From JAHEJE01 sp965216335 (GTDB lineage Bacteria; Pseudomonadota; Alphaproteobacteria; Rhizobiales; Aestuariivirgaceae): a DNA stretch of 64,000 nucleotides. This document shows positions 1 to 10,100 of this stretch, piece by piece. A program made the translations under genes and the position numbers. Under the pieces are notes generated by a model, which saw only the letters and a list, made by a program, of their open reading frames with translations, did no database searches and was not told where the DNA came from. The stretch spans positions 2,976,001 to 3,040,000 of the forward strand of contig OZ244154.1 in the NCBI GenBank assembly GCA_965216335.1. The letters are read 5' to 3'. Position 1 is the stretch's first letter; each line of letters begins with the position of its first letter.

Positions 1-1
1 G

Positions 2-193
2 ACGCCGTCTAACCTGGCAATCTCTGTCATGGAGGGCGGCCAGATCGAGGTGATCGCCGGTGTCAATCTGCCGATGCTGATAAAGCTCGCCAGCATACGA
101 GGGGAAGCCGACCTGGCCTCTGCGGTCGCCGAGGCGCAGGAGGCCGGCCGGAAGTACATTCACGTTGCCAGCAAGTTGCTCGGCAGGTCCTGA
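2..193 (+). CDS. PTS EIIA, mannose family (C-terminal part)
   Basis: The window opens inside this gene; only the last 63 codons are present and the 5' end lies to the left. The visible residues (TPSNLAISVMEGG, then GVNLPMLIKLA and a helical tail ending KLLGRS) match the C-terminal half of EIIA proteins of the mannose family. In alphaproteobacteria such a lone EIIA is the phosphate acceptor of the regulatory PTS and is encoded between hprK and the HPr gene. HPr follows 14 bases downstream here, which supports the assignment. It probably regulates rather than transports, since no EIIB or EIIC is visible. Confidence 0.8.
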   Translation, partial: TPSNLAISVMEGGQIEVIAGVNLPMLIKLASIRGEADLASAVAEAQEAGRKYIHVASKLLGRS

Positions 194-207
194 TTTTTTC
201 ACCCGCC

Positions 208-507
208 ATGCACGAACCTACTTCCCGCCCCGAAACGGCTGCAGCCAGCGTCGACCTTGAAATCACGAACAGCCGTGGCCTGCACGCGCGCGCGTCGGCA
301 AAGTTCGTGAAGTGCGCTGAGATGTTCGATGCCGACATCACCGTCAGCCGCGACGGTCAGGATGTTCCTGGCACATCAATAATGGGGCTGATGATGCTTG
401 GTGCCCTTCCCGGTGTCAGCATACGTGTCACGGCCACAGGCCGACAAGCTGACGCCGCGCTCGCGGCTCTCAGCGAACTTGTCGCCGGTAAGTTCGGCGA
501 AGACTGA
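208..507 (+). CDS. ptsH: Phosphocarrier protein HPr
   Basis: This small cytoplasmic protein carries phosphate between enzyme I and EIIA. The active-site motif RGLHARAS places the phospho-histidine at His26. The sequence VPGTSIMGLMML contains Ser57, equivalent to the Ser46 that HPr kinase modifies. At 99 residues it is about 10 longer than classical HPr because of an Ala/Thr-rich N-terminal extension; an internal start is possible but there is no better ATG. It lies 14 bases after the EIIA gene, in the arrangement EIIA-HPr-ahcY typical of Hyphomicrobiales, where the PTS is regulatory (nitrogen, carbon or envelope stress). Confidence 0.9.
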   Translation: MHEPTSRPETAAASVDLEITNSRGLHARASAKFVKCAEMFDADITVSRDGQDVPGTSIMGLMMLGALPGVSIRVTATGRQADAALAALSELVAGKFGED

Positions 508-516
508 TCTAACAAC

Positions 517-532
517 ATAAAGAAATCTTTAT
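517..532. promoter_or_regulatory. 7-2-7 palindrome upstream of ahcY, SahR-like operator
   Basis: ATAAAGA and TCTTTAT are perfect 7-base arms separated by two bases, 90 bases before the ahcY start. From memory, the ArsR-type regulator SahR, which controls methionine/SAM-cycle genes in proteobacteria, binds AT-rich palindromes of this look upstream of ahcY and met genes. No sahR gene is in this window, so the assignment rests on position and symmetry only. Confidence 0.45.
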
Positions 533-621
533 ATGGAGATTGTTTTGGCGGCCGGTCACTGCTATAGCACGCCGCGAATGCAAAACGCCCTGGCGTTCAG
601 GACAGCTTTTACGAGGATCCA

Positions 622-2022
622 ATGAGCTCATTTTCCGATTTTGTCGTCGCCGATATGTCACTGGCCGACCGCGGCCGCAAGGAGATCGACATTGCCGAGG
701 TCGAAATGCCCGGCCTGATGGCGACCCGCGAAGAGTATCAGGCCGACAAGCCGCTGAAGGGTGCGCGCATCGCCGGCAGCCTGCACATGACGATCCAGAC
801 GGCGGTCCTAATCGAAACGCTGGTTGCACTGGGCGCGGACGTGCGCTGGGCATCATGCAACATTTTCTCGACCCAGGATCATGCGGCTGCCGCCATTGCA
901 GCGCGTGGCATCCCGGTGTTTGCCAAGAAGGGCGAAACGCTGGAAGAGTACTGGGACTATTGCGACCGGATTCTCGACTGGGGCAATGGCGAGACCGCCA
1001 ACATGATCCTCGACGATGGCGGGGATGCCACGATGCTGGTTCTGACCGGCGCCAGGGCCGAGCAGGACCCGTCGATCCTCGACAGCCCGTCAAATGAGGA
1101 AGAAGAGTACTTCTTTGCGACCATCAAGAAGCGGCTGGCCAGTGATCCGGGCTGGTATTCAAAGGTGCGCGACAACATCCGCGGCGTTTCGGAAGAAACC
1201 ACGACCGGCGTACATCGGCTCTATGCGCTCGAAAAGAAGGGCGAACTGCCATTCCCCGCGATCAACGTCAACGATAGCGTGACCAAGTCGAAGTTTGACA
1301 ACAAGTACGGCTGCCGGGAATCGCTGGTAGACGCCATCCGGCGCGGCACGGACGTGATGATGGCCGGCAAGGTCGCGGTCGTGTGCGGCTATGGCGACGT
1401 CGGCAAGGGCTCGGCCCAGTCGCTCGCCGGGGCGGGAGCGCGGGTGCTGGTCACCGAGGTCGATCCGATCTGCGCCCTGCAGGCGGCGATGGACGGCTTT
1501 GAGGTGGTGACGCTGAAAGATGCCGCACCGCGCGCCGATATCGTTGTGACCGCGACGGGCAACAAGGACATCGTGCAGATCGACGACATGCGGGCACTGA
1601 AGGACATGGCGATTGTCTGCAACATCGGGCATTTCGACAATGAGATCGATATAGCCGGGCTAAAGAACTTCAAATGGACCAACGTCAAGGAGCAGGTCGA
1701 CCTGATCGAGTTTCCCGACGGCAAACGGATGATCCTGTTGTCCGAGGGCCGGCTGGTCAATCTCGGCAATGCGACCGGGCACCCCAGCTTCGTCATGTCG
1801 GCGTCCTTCGCCAATCAGACCCTGGCGCAGATCGAGCTGTGGAGCAAAGCGGCAGACTACGAAAACAAGGTCTACGTGCTCCCCAAGCACCTCGATGAGA
1901 AAGTCGCCTCACTGCATCTTGCCAAGCTGAACGCACAGCTGACCCGGTTGCGGCCCGAACAGGCAGCCTACATCGGGGTCGACGTGGATGGACCCTACAA
2001 GCCCGATTACTACCGTTATTAG
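622..2022 (+). CDS. ahcY: S-adenosylhomocysteinase
   Basis: This enzyme hydrolyses S-adenosylhomocysteine, the by-product of SAM-dependent methylations, to adenosine and homocysteine using tightly bound NAD. The 466-residue length is that of the bacterial long form. The NAD-binding loop GYGDVGKGSA starts near residue 256, and the C-terminus ends KPDYYRY as the family does. The start is preceded by an ACGAGGA Shine-Dalgarno. A 7-2-7 palindrome lies in the 114-base leader and suggests control by SAM-cycle status. Position directly after HPr is conserved in the order. A methyl-group metabolism role fits the C1 genes at the far end of the window. Confidence 0.97.
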   Translation: MSSFSDFVVADMSLADRGRKEIDIAEVEMPGLMATREEYQADKPLKGARIAGSLHMTIQTAVLIETLVALGADVRWASCNIFSTQDHAAAAIAARGIPVFAKKGETLEEYWDYCDRILDWGNGETANMILDDGGDATMLVLTGARAEQDPSILDSPSNEEEEYFFATIKKRLASDPGWYSKVRDNIRGVSEETTTGVHRLYALEKKGELPFPAINVNDSVTKSKFDNKYGCRESLVDAIRRGTDVMMAGKVAVVCGYGDVGKGSAQSLAGAGARVLVTEVDPICALQAAMDGFEVVTLKDAAPRADIVVTATGNKDIVQIDDMRALKDMAIVCNIGHFDNEIDIAGLKNFKWTNVKEQVDLIEFPDGKRMILLSEGRLVNLGNATGHPSFVMSASFANQTLAQIELWSKAADYENKVYVLPKHLDEKVASLHLAKLNAQLTRLRPEQAAYIGVDVDGPYKPDYYRY

Positions 2023-2280
2023 CCACCGATACCTGCTGAACCTTGTTGCTTGCCGCTGGATTTCCTGTTCAGCGCCTTGATCCAATGGTGGGCAGGATTC
2101 CGGTTTCACGCTATATCTTGGTCAAACCTGCTGGAGGGTGATTCGCGGGCCGGCGGCGGCTTGTGGTCAGGGCTGCGTTCGGGTCCGGTGTCAGTTGAGT
2201 TGCGAACATGATTTTGGGGCAATGCATGATATCCGTGTGGCGGGCGCGCGGATCTGCAGGGGAAGATTGTAAGCGACGCT

Positions 2281-4800
2281 ATGGAATTGCGGCCATTCAC
2301 AGCGCGGCGGCGGGCCTGTTTGCCACTGGCAGTCAGCATGTCCGCGACCATGATGCCTGTCATGGGGTCGCGCGCAGCCCTGGCCGACGACCAACTCCAG
2401 ATTTTTCTGTCGAATGCGGGCGAAAATGCGGTTTCGCTCACCGTCATTTTTGCCGCCATCATGGTCTTCATTTGGGCATTGGTGGTGGTACGCAGGCTTT
2501 ACCGTGATCAGGCAGAGGCCCAGGCGCGCATTGCCGACCTGGAAGTGGAATTGAACGAAGCGGAAGCCGCCCTTACGGCCGAACCGAACATACTTGTTTA
2601 CTGGCGCGGCCGGGATGGCGATCCCGAGCGTGTCATTGGCGACATGCGCGGTGCCGCCGAGGTTCCAAATGAAGCCGCCGTGCTGATGAACTTCCGCACC
2701 TGGCTTGAGGACGAGTCCCGGCAGACCCTGGACGAGTCGATCAGGGAGATGCGCCAGAACGGTACGCCGTTCAACATCAGCGTCCGCACGCTCAAGGGCG
2801 AGCTGCTGGAGGCCGATGGACGTACCGCCGGAGGCATGACAACGCTTCGGTTGCGTCCATTGACCGGCGAGCGGCGCCAGACGATGGAGCTGACACAGGA
2901 CACCCGCAAGCTGGCCCGGCAGGTCGAGCGGCTGAGCGGCATACTGGACTCTGCCCCGTTCGCCGTGTGGCTGCGCAATGGGGACGGCAAGTTGATCTGG
3001 GTAAACCAGGCCTACATGAAGGCGCTGGACACATCGGATATCGATACCGTGATCAAGGGTGGCAGCGAACTCGTCGACATGACCAAGGTGTCATTTGAAG
3101 ATAATGCAGAAGACGCAGAGACACGCTTTGGCCGTACCCATGCCGTGATTCACGGAGCCAAGCGGGCATTGGATATCTACGAGGTGCCAATTGGCGAGAC
3201 CCGGGCGGGGTTTTCCTTCGACACCACCGAACTGGAAGACGTTCAAAAAGAACTCAAGCGCCACATCCGCGCTCATGCCGGCACGCTGGACAAGCTGACC
3301 ACGGCAATCGCCATCTTCGGCCCGGATCAGAGGTTGCGCTTCCACAATGCCGCCTATGCCCAGCTCTGGGAACTGCCAGGCGACTGGCTGGATGCCAACC
3401 CGCTCGACAGCGAAGTTCTCGACCGCCTGCGCAGCGAGCGAAAGCTGCCCGAGCAGGCCAACTTCCGCGATTGGAAGGAGCAGCAGCTTACCGCCTACAC
3501 AACGCTGGAAGCACGCGAGAGCTGGTGGCACCTGCCGGACGGACAGTCGCTGCGGGTGGTGGCGGAGCAGCATCCGTTTGGCGGCGTGACCTATCTCTAC
3601 GAGAATGTCACGGAAAAATTCGCGCTTGAATCCCGCTACAACGAACTGATCAACGTGCAGACCGAAACGTTGGACAACCTGCACGAGGGTGTCGCATTGT
3701 TCGGGACTGACGGATGCCTCAAGCTGTTCAACCCGTCTTTCGCGCGGTTCTGGAAGCTCGATGAAGCGTTCCTGGAAAGCCAGCCGCATGTCGACAAGCT
3801 GATCGCCAAATGTCAGGAGTTGCATGACGACCAGGAGGTTTGGGACGAATTGAAGTACTGCGTCACGGACCTGTCGGATTCCCGCAAGCCCCTGCAGGGG
3901 CGCATAAACCGAAGCGACAAGATGGTATTCGAGTACGCCGGGGTGCCTCTGCCCGATGGCAACACATTGCTGACCTATGTCGACTTGACGGCAAGCGCCG
4001 GCATCGAACGGGCGCTGCGCGAGCGCAACGAGGCGCTTGAGGCGGCCGATCGCCTGAAGACGAATTTCCTGTCCAATGTGTCGTATGAATTGCGCACCCC
4101 ACTGACGAACATCATAGGATTTGCAGAAGGCATGTCGCTTGGCATCGCTGGCGAACTGCAGTCCAAGCAGCACGAGTATCTGCATCATATTCAGAGTTCT
4201 TCGGCCGACCTTCTGTCCATCATCGACGCCATTCTGGACCTGACGACGATTGACGCCGGCGCGATGGAACTGAGGATCACGGACATCGAAGTGGCCGAGC
4301 TGATGCAGGCCACGGCAGAGGCAGCGGCCAAGCAGATCAATCAGCGTGATCTCACTTTGAACATCGAGCTGGCCGAAGACGCCACGACGTTTCAGGGCGA
4401 CCGCAAGCGGGTTGGACAGATTCTCTCCAACGTCTTGTCGAATGCCATCGGCTTTTCCGGCAAAGGTGAAACCGTTCGCATGGGCGCCCATCGCGACGAG
4501 GATGAGATGGTATTCTGGATTGCCGACACCGGGCGCGGCATCGATGACGAGTTCCAAAAGGAAGTGTTCGAGCGCTTTCAGTCCCGGCCGGTTGCCGGAG
4601 GACACCGTGGTCCGGGTCTCGGTCTGGCAATCGTGAAATCGTTCGTCGAGCTGCATGGCGGCCAGGTGTCGCTGTTGTCGAAGCTCAATCGCGGCACCAC
4701 GGTCATCTGCCGTTTCCCGATAAGGCAGTCCAAAGGCAAACGCCGGCCGGATACCGAACAGGCTTCGGCCGGTGTCAGAAAGCTCGGCTCTGCGGCTTGA
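2281..4800 (+). CDS. divL: DivL-type PAS pseudo-histidine kinase
   Basis: This 839-residue membrane protein has an N-terminal signal-like stretch, a membrane segment near residues 55-80 and a coiled stretch. Several PAS-like domains follow up to about residue 580, then a HisKA helix and a HATPase domain with N-box NVLSNAIGF, G1 DTGRGID and G2 GPGLGLAIV. The H-box reads SYELRTP: residue 602 is Tyr (codon TAT at 4084), where kinases have the phospho-acceptor His. That substitution, the PAS array and the place next to ahcY and tsaE identify it as DivL. DivL is the non-canonical kinase that reads DivK~P and tunes CckA, and so CtrA and the cell cycle. ATP-binding motifs are intact. Partners are not in this window. 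Confidence 0.85.
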   Translation: MELRPFTARRRACLPLAVSMSATMMPVMGSRAALADDQLQIFLSNAGENAVSLTVIFAAIMVFIWALVVVRRLYRDQAEAQARIADLEVELNEAEAALTAEPNILVYWRGRDGDPERVIGDMRGAAEVPNEAAVLMNFRTWLEDESRQTLDESIREMRQNGTPFNISVRTLKGELLEADGRTAGGMTTLRLRPLTGERRQTMELTQDTRKLARQVERLSGILDSAPFAVWLRNGDGKLIWVNQAYMKALDTSDIDTVIKGGSELVDMTKVSFEDNAEDAETRFGRTHAVIHGAKRALDIYEVPIGETRAGFSFDTTELEDVQKELKRHIRAHAGTLDKLTTAIAIFGPDQRLRFHNAAYAQLWELPGDWLDANPLDSEVLDRLRSERKLPEQANFRDWKEQQLTAYTTLEARESWWHLPDGQSLRVVAEQHPFGGVTYLYENVTEKFALESRYNELINVQTETLDNLHEGVALFGTDGCLKLFNPSFARFWKLDEAFLESQPHVDKLIAKCQELHDDQEVWDELKYCVTDLSDSRKPLQGRINRSDKMVFEYAGVPLPDGNTLLTYVDLTASAGIERALRERNEALEAADRLKTNFLSNVSYELRTPLTNIIGFAEGMSLGIAGELQSKQHEYLHHIQSSSADLLSIIDAILDLTTIDAGAMELRITDIEVAELMQATAEAAAKQINQRDLTLNIELAEDATTFQGDRKRVGQILSNVLSNAIGFSGKGETVRMGAHRDEDEMVFWIADTGRGIDDEFQKEVFERFQSRPVAGGHRGPGLGLAIVKSFVELHGGQVSLLSKLNRGTTVICRFPIRQSKGKRRPDTEQASAGVRKLGSAA

Positions 4801-4828
4801 GCCCAAACAACGGATAGGCTGAGCCGGG

Positions 4829-6388
4829 ATGTCGTCCTTTTTTGAACTGTGCCGCAACTTACCGGACGCTGAGGCGACCGCCGAGCTGGGGCGCGAGCTG
4901 TCGTTATTCGTTGCGGCTGGCGATTGTATTTGCCTGGACGGTGATCTCGGCACCGGCAAGACCAGCCTCGCGCGGGCACTGATCAGGGCGTTGGAGCCGC
5001 ACGGGACTGAAATCGAGGTTCCCAGCCCGACTTTCACGCTCGTGCAGCTTTATGGGGAGCTGCGCGTGCCGGTTGCCCATTGTGATCTCTATCGATTGTC
5101 GGATCCTCGCGAAGTCGACGAGCTGGGTCTGGAGGATATTGCCGGCAGCCACGTCACCCTGATCGAATGGCCCGACCGGCTCAATGGGGACTTGCCGGCG
5201 GACCGGATCGACGTGTCGCTTCGCCACGATGGTGACGGACGCTCAGCGGTCCTGACCGCTCACGGACGCATGGCTCGCAAGCTGGCGCGCATCGCGGCGG
5301 TGGCTGCGTTTCTCGAGGCAAATGGGTTGGCCGGCGCGGCGCGGCGGTTCTTTCAGGGCGATGCATCGTCGCGGCGCTACGAAATGCTCACCACACCGGC
5401 GGGCAAGACACTGTTGCTGATGGATATGCCCGACAGCCCGGATGGCCCGCCGGTGCGCGATGGGCGCCCCTACAGTGACATCGCCCACCTCGCGACCGGC
5501 ATTCGCGCCGTGGTTGCCGTCAACGGTCAGTTGTCGGCCTCCGGCTTCAGCGCCCCGGTCGTCTTGGCCAGCGACATGGCGCAAGGGTTGGCCACAATCG
5601 AACACCTGGACGGTGCGGTCTATGGCGACATGATGCGCGCTGGCGAAGATGTCTCGGAGCCCCTGCACACTGCCGTGGCCGCACTTGCGGAGATGGCAAA
5701 ATGCACCTGGCCCCAGACGGTTGGGCTACCGGGCGATGAAATCTACCGGCTTGCCCGGTTCGACATCGGGGCATTCATGATCGAGGCGGAACTGCTGCTC
5801 GACTGGTTCTGGCCCGCGGCAACCGGCAGTTCCATCGATGATAACATCCGGCAGCAGTTTTGCGATGCCTGGCGGGCTTTGTATGCGGAGCTCGACCGTA
5901 GCGACGAGGTTTGGATGTTGCGGGATTTCCATTCACCAAACCTGATCTGGCTTCCGCAGCGCGCCGGTGTTGCCCGGGTCGGGTTGATCGACACCCAGGA
6001 CGCGGTGATCGGCCCGACCGCCTACGACCTGGTGTCTCTGCTGCAGGACGCAAGGATAGATATCGCGGCAGGCACCGAAGCCGAGCTGCTTGACGTCTAT
6101 TGCGCCTGCCGGATGGCGGCAGTTCAGGATACCGGCGTGGCGTTCGACAGCACCGTTTTCAAAACATCATACGCCATCCTCGGTGCCCAGAGAGCCACCA
6201 AGATTCTCGGCATATTCGTCAGATTGGCCAATCGGGATGGCAAACCGCACTATCTGAAACATGTGCCACGTGTTTCGCGATACCTCGAGCGTAACCTTGC
6301 CCATCCCGCTTTGGCGCAACTGCGATCTTGGTATGATCGGTTTCTGCCTGCAGAACGGCGTGCGACATTCACCGGGGACCTGTCATGA
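4829..6388 (+). CDS. tsaE: TsaE fused to AmgK-like sugar kinase
   Basis: This is a 519-residue two-domain protein. Residues 1 to about 150 form TsaE, the ATPase that supports t6A tRNA modification, with Walker A GDLGTGKTSLA near residue 38 and the block SPTFTLVQLY. Residues of about 165-505 form an aminoglycoside-phosphotransferase-fold kinase with catalytic loop RDFHSPN near residue 366 and metal-binding loop LIDTQDA. The kinase resembles AmgK, the anomeric MurNAc/GlcNAc kinase of peptidoglycan recycling. This fits the next gene, a MurU-type uridylyltransferase, whose ATG overlaps this stop (ATGA). The fusion is common in alphaproteobacteria. The kinase substrate is inferred from context. 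Confidence 0.85.
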   Translation: MSSFFELCRNLPDAEATAELGRELSLFVAAGDCICLDGDLGTGKTSLARALIRALEPHGTEIEVPSPTFTLVQLYGELRVPVAHCDLYRLSDPREVDELGLEDIAGSHVTLIEWPDRLNGDLPADRIDVSLRHDGDGRSAVLTAHGRMARKLARIAAVAAFLEANGLAGAARRFFQGDASSRRYEMLTTPAGKTLLLMDMPDSPDGPPVRDGRPYSDIAHLATGIRAVVAVNGQLSASGFSAPVVLASDMAQGLATIEHLDGAVYGDMMRAGEDVSEPLHTAVAALAEMAKCTWPQTVGLPGDEIYRLARFDIGAFMIEAELLLDWFWPAATGSSIDDNIRQQFCDAWRALYAELDRSDEVWMLRDFHSPNLIWLPQRAGVARVGLIDTQDAVIGPTAYDLVSLLQDARIDIAAGTEAELLDVYCACRMAAVQDTGVAFDSTVFKTSYAILGAQRATKILGIFVRLANRDGKPHYLKHVPRVSRYLERNLAHPALAQLRSWYDRFLPAERRATFTGDLS

Positions 6389-7119
6389 ACGGTAAGTCAG
6401 CCAAGGTCGGCCAGAGAGCCATGATCCTCGCCGCGGGCTTGGGAACCCGGATGCGGCCGTTGACCGACAGTTGTCCCAAGCCTTTGATCCGCGTGGCAGG
6501 CAAGACGATCATCGATCACTCACTCGACCGCATCCGCGCCGCGGGGGTCGACAGGACGGTTGTCAACATGCACTACCTGCCGGAGCAGATTGAAGATTGG
6601 GCTGCCGGCATTTCATCGCCCGAGATTGTACTGTCCGATGAACGTGAAACCCTGCTGGACACGGGCGGCGGCGTCGTCAAGGCTTTGCCGCATCTGGGAA
6701 GTGCGCCGTTCTTTGTCTTCAACAGCGACAGCTTCTGGGTCGACGGTCCCACGCCGGTGCTGCAGCGCATGCGGGACAACTGGCGTCCCGACAAGATGGA
6801 TTGCCTGCTTTTGGTGGCCGGCATGACCAACGCGGTCGGCTTCGACGGTCCCGGCGACTTCAGCATGGATGATGATGGCCGTCTTGCCCGGCGCGATGAG
6901 TCCTACATTGCGCCGTTTGTTTACGCCGGCTGCTACCTTGTCTCGCCTGAAGTGTTCGCGGACGCACCGGATGGACCGTTCTCGATGAACGTGCTGTGGA
7001 ACCGGGCCATGCAGAAGGGCCGGCTGTATGGGCTGCGTCATGACAGTCTGTGGCTGCACGTCGGCACACCGCAAGCAATCGAGGCGGCCGAGTTCGCGTT
7101 GCTTGGCCGAAAGCCATGA
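6385..7119 (+). CDS. murU: NDP-sugar pyrophosphorylase, MurU-like
   Basis: The N-terminus carries the nucleotidyltransferase signature LAAGLGTRMRPLT followed by PKPLI (residues about 13-35), which binds the nucleotide and sugar phosphate. At 244 residues it matches the short MurU/HddC type, which makes UDP-MurNAc from MurNAc-1-phosphate and UTP during cell-wall recycling. The start overlaps the stop of the TsaE/AmgK-like fusion by four bases, and its own stop overlaps the addB start by four bases, so translation is probably coupled. The symbol reflects pairing with an AmgK-like kinase; other sugar-1-phosphate uridylyltransferases cannot be excluded. Confidence 0.75.
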   Translation: MNGKSAKVGQRAMILAAGLGTRMRPLTDSCPKPLIRVAGKTIIDHSLDRIRAAGVDRTVVNMHYLPEQIEDWAAGISSPEIVLSDERETLLDTGGGVVKALPHLGSAPFFVFNSDSFWVDGPTPVLQRMRDNWRPDKMDCLLLVAGMTNAVGFDGPGDFSMDDDGRLARRDESYIAPFVYAGCYLVSPEVFADAPDGPFSMNVLWNRAMQKGRLYGLRHDSLWLHVGTPQAIEAAEFALLGRKP

Positions 7120-10100
7120 GCGTCACCCGCCCACGGGTTTTCACCATACCCCCGGATGCCGACTTTTCCGGCGAGCTAGTCGACGCCATCGTGTCGGGTC
7201 ATTTGCCGGTTCCCGGCGGCTCGCCTCCGGACCCCCTGGCGCTGTCCGACTGGACGGTGCTTGTTCCGACACGCAGAGCGGCGCGCACCATCGTTTCCGC
7301 ATTCGCGGGGCGCGCCTCATCCGGGGCCAGCCTGCTGCCGCGGGTGCGTCCGCTTGGCGATGCGCCTGAAGACGATCTCAACCTTGCCACCCTGAGCGCC
7401 GGTGAAGCAGAGCTGGAACTGGCGCCGGCGTTACCGTCCTTGCACCGGCAGTTCGTGCTGGCGCAAATGATCGGGGACTGGCTCGCCCAACGGCCGGGCA
7501 GCGAGCTGGAGGCGAGCCTTGCCGGCTCGGCGGGACAGGTGCTTGCGTTGGCTGAAAGCCTTGGCGGGCTGATCGACCGGTTCGAGACGGCAGACGTGCC
7601 GTTGTCTGCCATCAGGGACCTGTTTGCCGACGACCTGCCGCTGCATCGCGAAGATATGGTGGCGTTCCTCAATATCCTGCGCAAAGAGTTTCCGCGTTAT
7701 CTGCATGACAGCGGATTTGCCGGCACCATGCAGCGGCGCAGCGATTTGATCCGGCACCATGCCCGGCTGCTGGCCGCTGCACCGCCCAGGGCCCCGGTGA
7801 TCGCCGCCGGCTCGACAGGTTCCATTCCGGCAACCGCCGAGTTGCTCAAGGCCATTGCCCACCTGCCTTTGGGTGCGGTCGTCCTGCCGGGACTGGACAC
7901 CTCGCTTGATGACGAGAGCTGGGACACGCTGGAACCGCAACATCCGCAGTATGGCTTCAAGGAGCTGTTGCAGCATATCGAACTCACTCGCTGCGACGTT
8001 GAGCTACTGCCCCCTTCACCGCGAAACCGCGATAACCCTGCCAGGCGCTGGTTCCTGAGCGAGGCTATGCGTCCCTCGGCAACGAGCGAGGCTTGGCACA
8101 CCGTGATGCAGCGGAACCGGCATCAGGTCGCTGCGGCGCTCAACGGCATGTCGTGGCTGGATGCCCCCGACCAGGAAACCGAAGCCAAGGCGATTGCCCT
8201 GGTCATGCGCCAAACGCTGGAAACGCCCGGCAAGACAGCAACCTTGATCACGCCGGACAGGCAATTGGCACGTAAGGTCAAAGCCGCATTGCAGCGCTGG
8301 GCAATCGATATCGACGACACGGCCGGCGAACCGGCCGCCCGCACGCCAGCCGGTGCCTTTCTGCTCATTCTTCTCGATGCCGCGCTGCACAAGTTCAAAC
8401 CCGGCAAGCTGATGGCGTTACTGGATCACCCATTCAGCCTGTTTGGGCTCGACCGCCTGGCTCTCAACAAGGCCGCCGCCGATCTCGAAGCCGCCGCGCT
8501 GTGCGGACGGCTGGTGCCGCCAAGCCTGGCCGGGCTGGTGCGTCACGTCGGAATGAGCCGTTCGGAGAACAGCGACCACCGGCATCGCCACGCCCGTCAC
8601 ATGCGCGATGCGGATTGGGCAGCTGTCGCCGATCTCGGTGAGCGGCTGCAGACCATGCTCGGCCTGCTGGAAGATGTCTTCGCCAGTGCCACGCCTTGTC
8701 CGCTAAGCGAGTTTGTCGAAACTCACTTGCGGACCGCAGAAGCGGTTACCGCCGGTACAGAGGGAAAACATACACCGCTATGGCTGGGTGACAGTGGCGA
8801 AACGGTTGCGGAACTGTTCCGGCAACTGCGCGAACAGGCGCAACACTGTCCGCCGCTTCTGCCGCAGGACTACGCGGTGCTGGTGCGACGATTGCTGATG
8901 GCGGCGGCAGTGCGCCCACGCCGGGTGCTGCATCCACGCCTGGCCATACACGGGCTGCTGGAGGCCCGTCTCCTCCGGTCCGACGTAACCATCCTCGGCG
9001 GTCTGAACGAGAGCGTCTGGCCCGCCGATGCGGAAATCGACGCGTGGCTCAACCGCCCGCAGAAGCGGGCGCTTGGCCTCGATCTGCCGGAACGGCGTCT
9101 TGGTTTGATGGCGCACGACTTCGCACAGGCCGCTGCCGCACCGCTTGTCTATCTGTGTTCATCACGCAAGATTGGCGGACAGCCCGCCGTCGCCTCGCGC
9201 TGGCTGCTGCGCATGAAGGTGCTGCTGGCGGTTTCCGGCGTCCCAGACGCCCTCAAACCTGACGAGCCGTGGATCGGCTGGGCCATGACGATGGATGCCG
9301 CTGCCAGGCACGCACCAATTGCCCAGCCGCGGCCCAAACCGCCGGTCAGCGCGCGTCCGAACCGGTTGTCGGTCACCCGGATCGACCGGCTGATCAAGGA
9401 CCCATATAGCATCTTCGCGCAGCATATTCTGGGTCTGGAGGTCCTTGAGCCGCTGGATGCCGAACTGGGTGCGCGCGAACGCGGCAATCTTGTTCACCGC
9501 GTCCTGGAGCGGTTCGTGTGCAACACGCCCGGCCCAGTGCCAGCAGACGCGGTACAGCGCCTGATGAGCGAGTTCGACACCCTGTTTGCGGAAATGGTCG
9601 ACAACCCGGCGCTGGCGGCATTCTGGCGCCCGCAAATGCAACGCATCGCCGAGTGGTTCATGGCTCGCGAACGGCAATGGCGTAGCGACATCAGCATGCA
9701 GCTGGTCGAACAAAAGGCAGTTCATACCTTCAGTGTGGCTGGCGGTGAATTCGCCCTGAGCTGCATTGCCGACCGGATTGATGTTCGCGTCGACGGCAGT
9801 CTGCGGTTGATCGACTACAAGACCGGAACCCTGCCCGCCGCCCGCGCCGGTTCACAGAACTACAGTGTTCAGCTCGATCTGGAAGCCCAGATGGCTCTCG
9901 CCGGCGCCTTTGCCCAAGTCGGTCAGCGCACGGTCAGCGAAGCGGCCTACGTTCGGCTGTCCGGCGGTGAGCCGCCGGGCGAAGTGCGCGACATGAGCGG
10001 TACGCTGGCTGAACAGGGCCCGGCCGCCATGAACGGTCTTGTGCGCCTGCTGGAGGACTATGCGGACGCCGACCAGCCCTATCTCCCGACCGGCGGTGCC

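Noticed and set aside
584..597. Small hairpin AACGCC-GGCGTT before ahcY as a possible SAH riboswitch
   Set aside because: The stem is short with almost no loop, and I cannot place the rest of a riboswitch fold around it.
3091..5037. A 648-codon minus-strand ORF across divL and tsaE
   Set aside because: It is antisense to two clear genes, in the register that high-GC coding sequence keeps open, and has no recognisable motif.
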